From NCBI GenBank assembly GCA_016932895.1, contig JAFGCA010000371.1, positions 1-18,016 of the forward strand: DNA of 18,016 nucleotides, read 5' to 3'. Positions 15,324 to 18,016 of the stretch are shown piece after piece. The stretch comes from Sedimentisphaerales bacterium (GTDB lineage: Bacteria > Planctomycetota > Phycisphaerae > Sedimentisphaerales > SG8-4). How positions within the stretch are numbered: position 1 is the stretch's first letter; every line of letters begins with the position of its first letter. The translations under genes and the position numbers were made by a program. Below the pieces are notes generated by a model. It saw only the letters and a program-made list of their open reading frames with translations. It ran no database searches and had not been told where the DNA came from.

Positions 15324-16385
15324 ATGGCAAAGGCAAAGAAGAAGAAGACAGACTCTGGTACCGGCACCGACGGCAAGGACACGGCGCTGCAGCGGGTCAT
15401 TGCCCAGATCGAGAAGCAGTACGGCAGCGGCTCCATCATGCAGATGGACGAACATTTGTATGCGAGGATCGAAGGCGTCAGCACGGGCTCGCTGTCGCTC
15501 GATATCGCGCTGGGCGGCGTGGGCATTCCGCGCGGCCGCATCACCGAACTGTACGGACCGGAATCCTCCGGCAAGACAACGCTGGCCCTTCACGTGATCG
15601 CCAGCGCCCAGAAGGCCGGCGGCGTCGCGGCGTTCATCGACGCCGAACACGCGCTCGATCCGACCTGGGCCAAGCGCCTGGGCGTGGACGTCAGCAGCCT
15701 GCTGATCAGCCAGCCCGATACGGGCGAGCAGGCCCTGGATATCGCCGAGATGCTGATCGCCTCGAACTCCGTGGACGTGATCGTGGTCGATTCGGTCGCC
15801 GCGCTGACGCCGAGGGCGGAGCTCGAAGGCGAGATGGGAGATACGCACGTGGGCCTTCAGGCCCGGCTGATGAGCCAGGCGATGCGCAAGCTCACCGGCA
15901 TCATCAACAGGAGCAAGACGGCCCTGATCTTTATCAATCAGATTCGCATGAAGATCGGCGTCATGTTCGGCAACCCGGAAACGACGCCGGGCGGAAGGGC
16001 TTTGAAGTTCTACAGCTCGGTCCGCGTCGACCTGCGCCGCATCAGCACCCTGAAAGACGCCAAGGGGGCCATCGGCTCGCGCGTCCGGGCCCGCGTGGTC
16101 AAGAACAAGATCGCCCCGCCCTTCCGCGACACGGAATTCGATATCATGTTCGACAGCGGCATCAGCTACGAGGGCGACCTGCTCGACCTGGGTCTGGCCG
16201 ACGAGGTCGTCGATCGCAGCGGCGCCTGGATCAACTACGGCGACATCCGCCTCGGTCAGGGCCGCGAAAACGCCAAGACGTACCTGCTGGAAAATCCGGA
16301 GGTCACCGCCGAGATCAAAAACAAAATTCTCGTGGCCAAAGGACTGCTCGAAGCCGAAGCGCCCGCAGGTGCGAAGAAGGAGTGA
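15324..16385 (+). CDS. recA: Recombinase RecA
   Basis: 353 residues from the ATG at 15324, with GGAGAT about 8 nt upstream. RecA forms filaments on single-stranded DNA, catalyses strand exchange and triggers the SOS response. Walker A GPESSGKT lies at 78-85, [10 protein letters not shown] at 104-113, Walker [11 protein letters not shown] at 152-161, and loop L2 is [19 protein letters not shown] at 212-230. The usual TTGGNALKFY is [10 protein letters not shown] here, a variation known in some phyla. The C-terminus is short, basic and alanine-rich. I see no clear LexA box in the 47 bp before the gene. A secreted PHP-domain gene follows after 9 bp, and alaS comes next; in proteobacteria recX often sits between recA and alaS. 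Confidence 0.98.
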   Translation: MAKAKKKKTDSGTGTDGKDTALQRVIAQIEKQYGSGSIMQMDEHLYARIEGVSTGSLSLDIALGGVGIPRGRITELYGPESSGKTTLALHVIASAQKAGGVAAFIDAEHALDPTWAKRLGVDVSSLLISQPDTGEQALDIAEMLIASNSVDVIVVDSVAALTPRAELEGEMGDTHVGLQARLMSQAMRKLTGIINRSKTALIFINQIRMKIGVMFGNPETTPGGRALKFYSSVRVDLRRISTLKDAKGAIGSRVRARVVKNKIAPPFRDTEFDIMFDSGISYEGDLLDLGLADEVVDRSGAWINYGDIRLGQGRENAKTYLLENPEVTAEIKNKILVAKGLLEAEAPAGAKKE

Positions 16386-16394
16386 TAGAAAACA

Positions 16395-17672
16395 ATGAGC
16401 CCATCACGCAAATCGCCGAGAAGAGCCCTGACGTGGGCGCTGTTGTTGATTGGTCTGGCCGTCGTGAACGCTGTCCCGGCCGGGGCGAGCGAGGCGGCCC
16501 TGCGCTGGTGGAAGGGCAACCTGCACACCCACACCTTCTGGAGCGACGGCGACGATTTTCCCGAGATGGTCGTGCAGTGGTACAAGGAGCACGGGTATCA
16601 CTTCCTGGCCCTGTCCGATCACAACCGCCTGTCGCGGGGGCAGCGCTGGATGGTGGTAACCGACAAAGGACGAGCCGCTTTTGAGAAATACCTCGACCAG
16701 TTCGGCGAGAACTGGGTTGAGACGCGCAAGGACGAGAAGAACCAAACCCTGGTGCGGCTCAAGCCCCTCTCGGAGCACCGCTGTCTCTTCGAGCAGCCGG
16801 ATCGCTTCCTCCTGATCGAGGCCGAGGAGATCACCGAGAAGGCGCACCTCAACGCCGTCAACATCGCCGAGCTGATCCCGCCCCAGGGCGGCGCGACCAT
16901 GACGCAAATCCTGCAAAACAACGTCGACGCCGTGCTGGCCCAGCAGAAAAAGACGGGCCAGGCTATGCTGGTGCAGGTGAACCATCCCAACTTCCAGTGG
17001 GCCTTGACGGCCGAAGACATGACGCCGGTGGAAGGGTCGCGGTTCTTCGAGCTCTACAACGCCCACGGATACGTCAACAACGAGGGCAACGACTTTCGCG
17101 CGAGCACCGAGCGCATGTGGGACATCATGCTGACCAAGCGGCTGGCCGAGATGCACGCGCCGGTCATGTATGCCGTGGCCACCGACGACGCGCACAACTA
17201 TCACACGTATACTGCCAGGGCGGCCAATCCGGGCCAAGCCTGGGTGGTCGTCCGCGCCCACCGGCTGACGCCGGAATCGATCATCGACGCCATGAACGCG
17301 GGCGATTTCTACTGCTCCACCGGCGTGACCCTCGCCGAGATCGCCTTCGAAAACGACGCGTTGACGGTGCGCGTCGGACCCGAGTCGGGCGTGACGTACA
17401 CCACGCAGTTCATCGGCACGCGCCGCCGCTACGATCCGACCGGTCGCCCTGTCACGGACGCTGAAGGCAAAGAGATTCGCACGACGCGCAGATACAGCAA
17501 AGAGATCGGGGCCGTGCTGGCCGAAGCGGCGGGAACGACCGCCCGCTATACGCTCAAGGGCGACGAAATCTACGTCCGCGCCAAAGTCATCTCATCACGA
17601 AAAAATAAGAACTCGCACGTCCCGGACGAATGCGAATCCGCCTGGACGCAGCCGGTCGTCGTCAAACCATGA
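16395..17672 (+). CDS. Secreted PHP-domain metal-dependent phosphoesterase
   Basis: 425 residues from an ATG at 16395, with AAGGAG inside the last codons of recA. Residues 1-31 form a signal peptide (basic start, ALLLIGLAVVNAVPAGA, cleavage near AGA-SEA). PHP metal ligands are visible: GNLHTHTFWSDGD with H44, H46 and D51; LALSDHN with D75-H76; IEAEEIT with E142 or E144; HLNAVN with H151; VNHPN with H197; and ATDDAHN with D264/D265 and H267. The C-terminal 110 residues look like a beta-rich accessory part. PHP enzymes hydrolyse phosphomonoesters or diesters; the substrate here is unknown. Export suggests a nutrient-scavenging role, which is inference. Confidence 0.85.
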   Translation: MSPSRKSPRRALTWALLLIGLAVVNAVPAGASEAALRWWKGNLHTHTFWSDGDDFPEMVVQWYKEHGYHFLALSDHNRLSRGQRWMVVTDKGRAAFEKYLDQFGENWVETRKDEKNQTLVRLKPLSEHRCLFEQPDRFLLIEAEEITEKAHLNAVNIAELIPPQGGATMTQILQNNVDAVLAQQKKTGQAMLVQVNHPNFQWALTAEDMTPVEGSRFFELYNAHGYVNNEGNDFRASTERMWDIMLTKRLAEMHAPVMYAVATDDAHNYHTYTARAANPGQAWVVVRAHRLTPESIIDAMNAGDFYCSTGVTLAEIAFENDALTVRVGPESGVTYTTQFIGTRRRYDPTGRPVTDAEGKEIRTTRRYSKEIGAVLAEAAGTTARYTLKGDEIYVRAKVISSRKNKNSHVPDECESAWTQPVVVKP

Positions 17673-17732
17673 CAAGCAACGGCAGGAAGATCGCGTTTCG
17701 AGCACGGAAGGTTTTTCGTTACCACGGATTGA

Positions 17733-18016
<284 letters not shown>

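Overview
The window looks like a chromosomal segment from a planctomycete, most likely of the class Phycisphaerae. I base this on a secreted enzyme with a single dockerin-like EF-hand of the type common in that group, a membrane protein with a FADxHVEF ending typical of planctomycete H-X9-DG proteins, a long insertion in GluRS, and a mostly GC-rich genome with gene-poor gaps full of short dispersed repeats. The assignment is inference; no rRNA marker is present.

Layout. 1-450: C-terminal half of a FetB/UPF0014-type ABC permease. 683-2572 (minus): secreted LamG / Calx-beta-like / dockerin-like / GDPD phosphodiesterase. 3000-4328 (minus): an AlbA_2 (Schlafen-type) protein interrupted by one in-frame TAG. 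4329-5505: no convincing gene, but a dense island of repeats and palindromes. 5506-7859: smpB, a DUF1844 protein, trpC and a half-size TauE/SafE protein, with repeat DNA in the first two gaps. 7896-10467 (minus): glnS followed by a planctomycete-style membrane protein. 10468-11095: a second repeat-bearing gap with inverted copies of two of the island's repeats. 11096-11980 (minus): a small membrane protein and a nucleotidyltransferase gene broken by one in-frame TAA. 12115-17672 (plus): a tight run gltX - pfkB-family kinase - thpR - recA - secreted PHP-domain protein, followed by the start of alaS, which is cut by the window end.

How the genes fit together. The right half is housekeeping information processing: two class I tRNA synthetases, AlaRS, RecA, an RNA 2',3'-cyclic phosphodiesterase, plus SmpB (trans-translation) further left. 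Gaps of 2 to 47 bp from gltX to the PHP gene suggest one transcript or two. The left half is accessory: a secreted phosphodiester hydrolase, a putative AlbA_2 DNA/RNA-binding protein and the repeat island.

I found no complete new defence or mobile system. The most notable items are: (i) a family of about 100-bp elements with imperfect terminal inverted repeats and no coding capacity (5346-5446 and 10681-10782, plus a partial copy at 4578-4619); (ii) a 27-bp repeat with a hairpin core, present twice in opposite orientation; (iii) a 51-bp composite unit with irregularly spaced AACGAACCCAATT cores; and (iv) two accessory genes each broken by exactly one stop codon with the reading frame otherwise intact.
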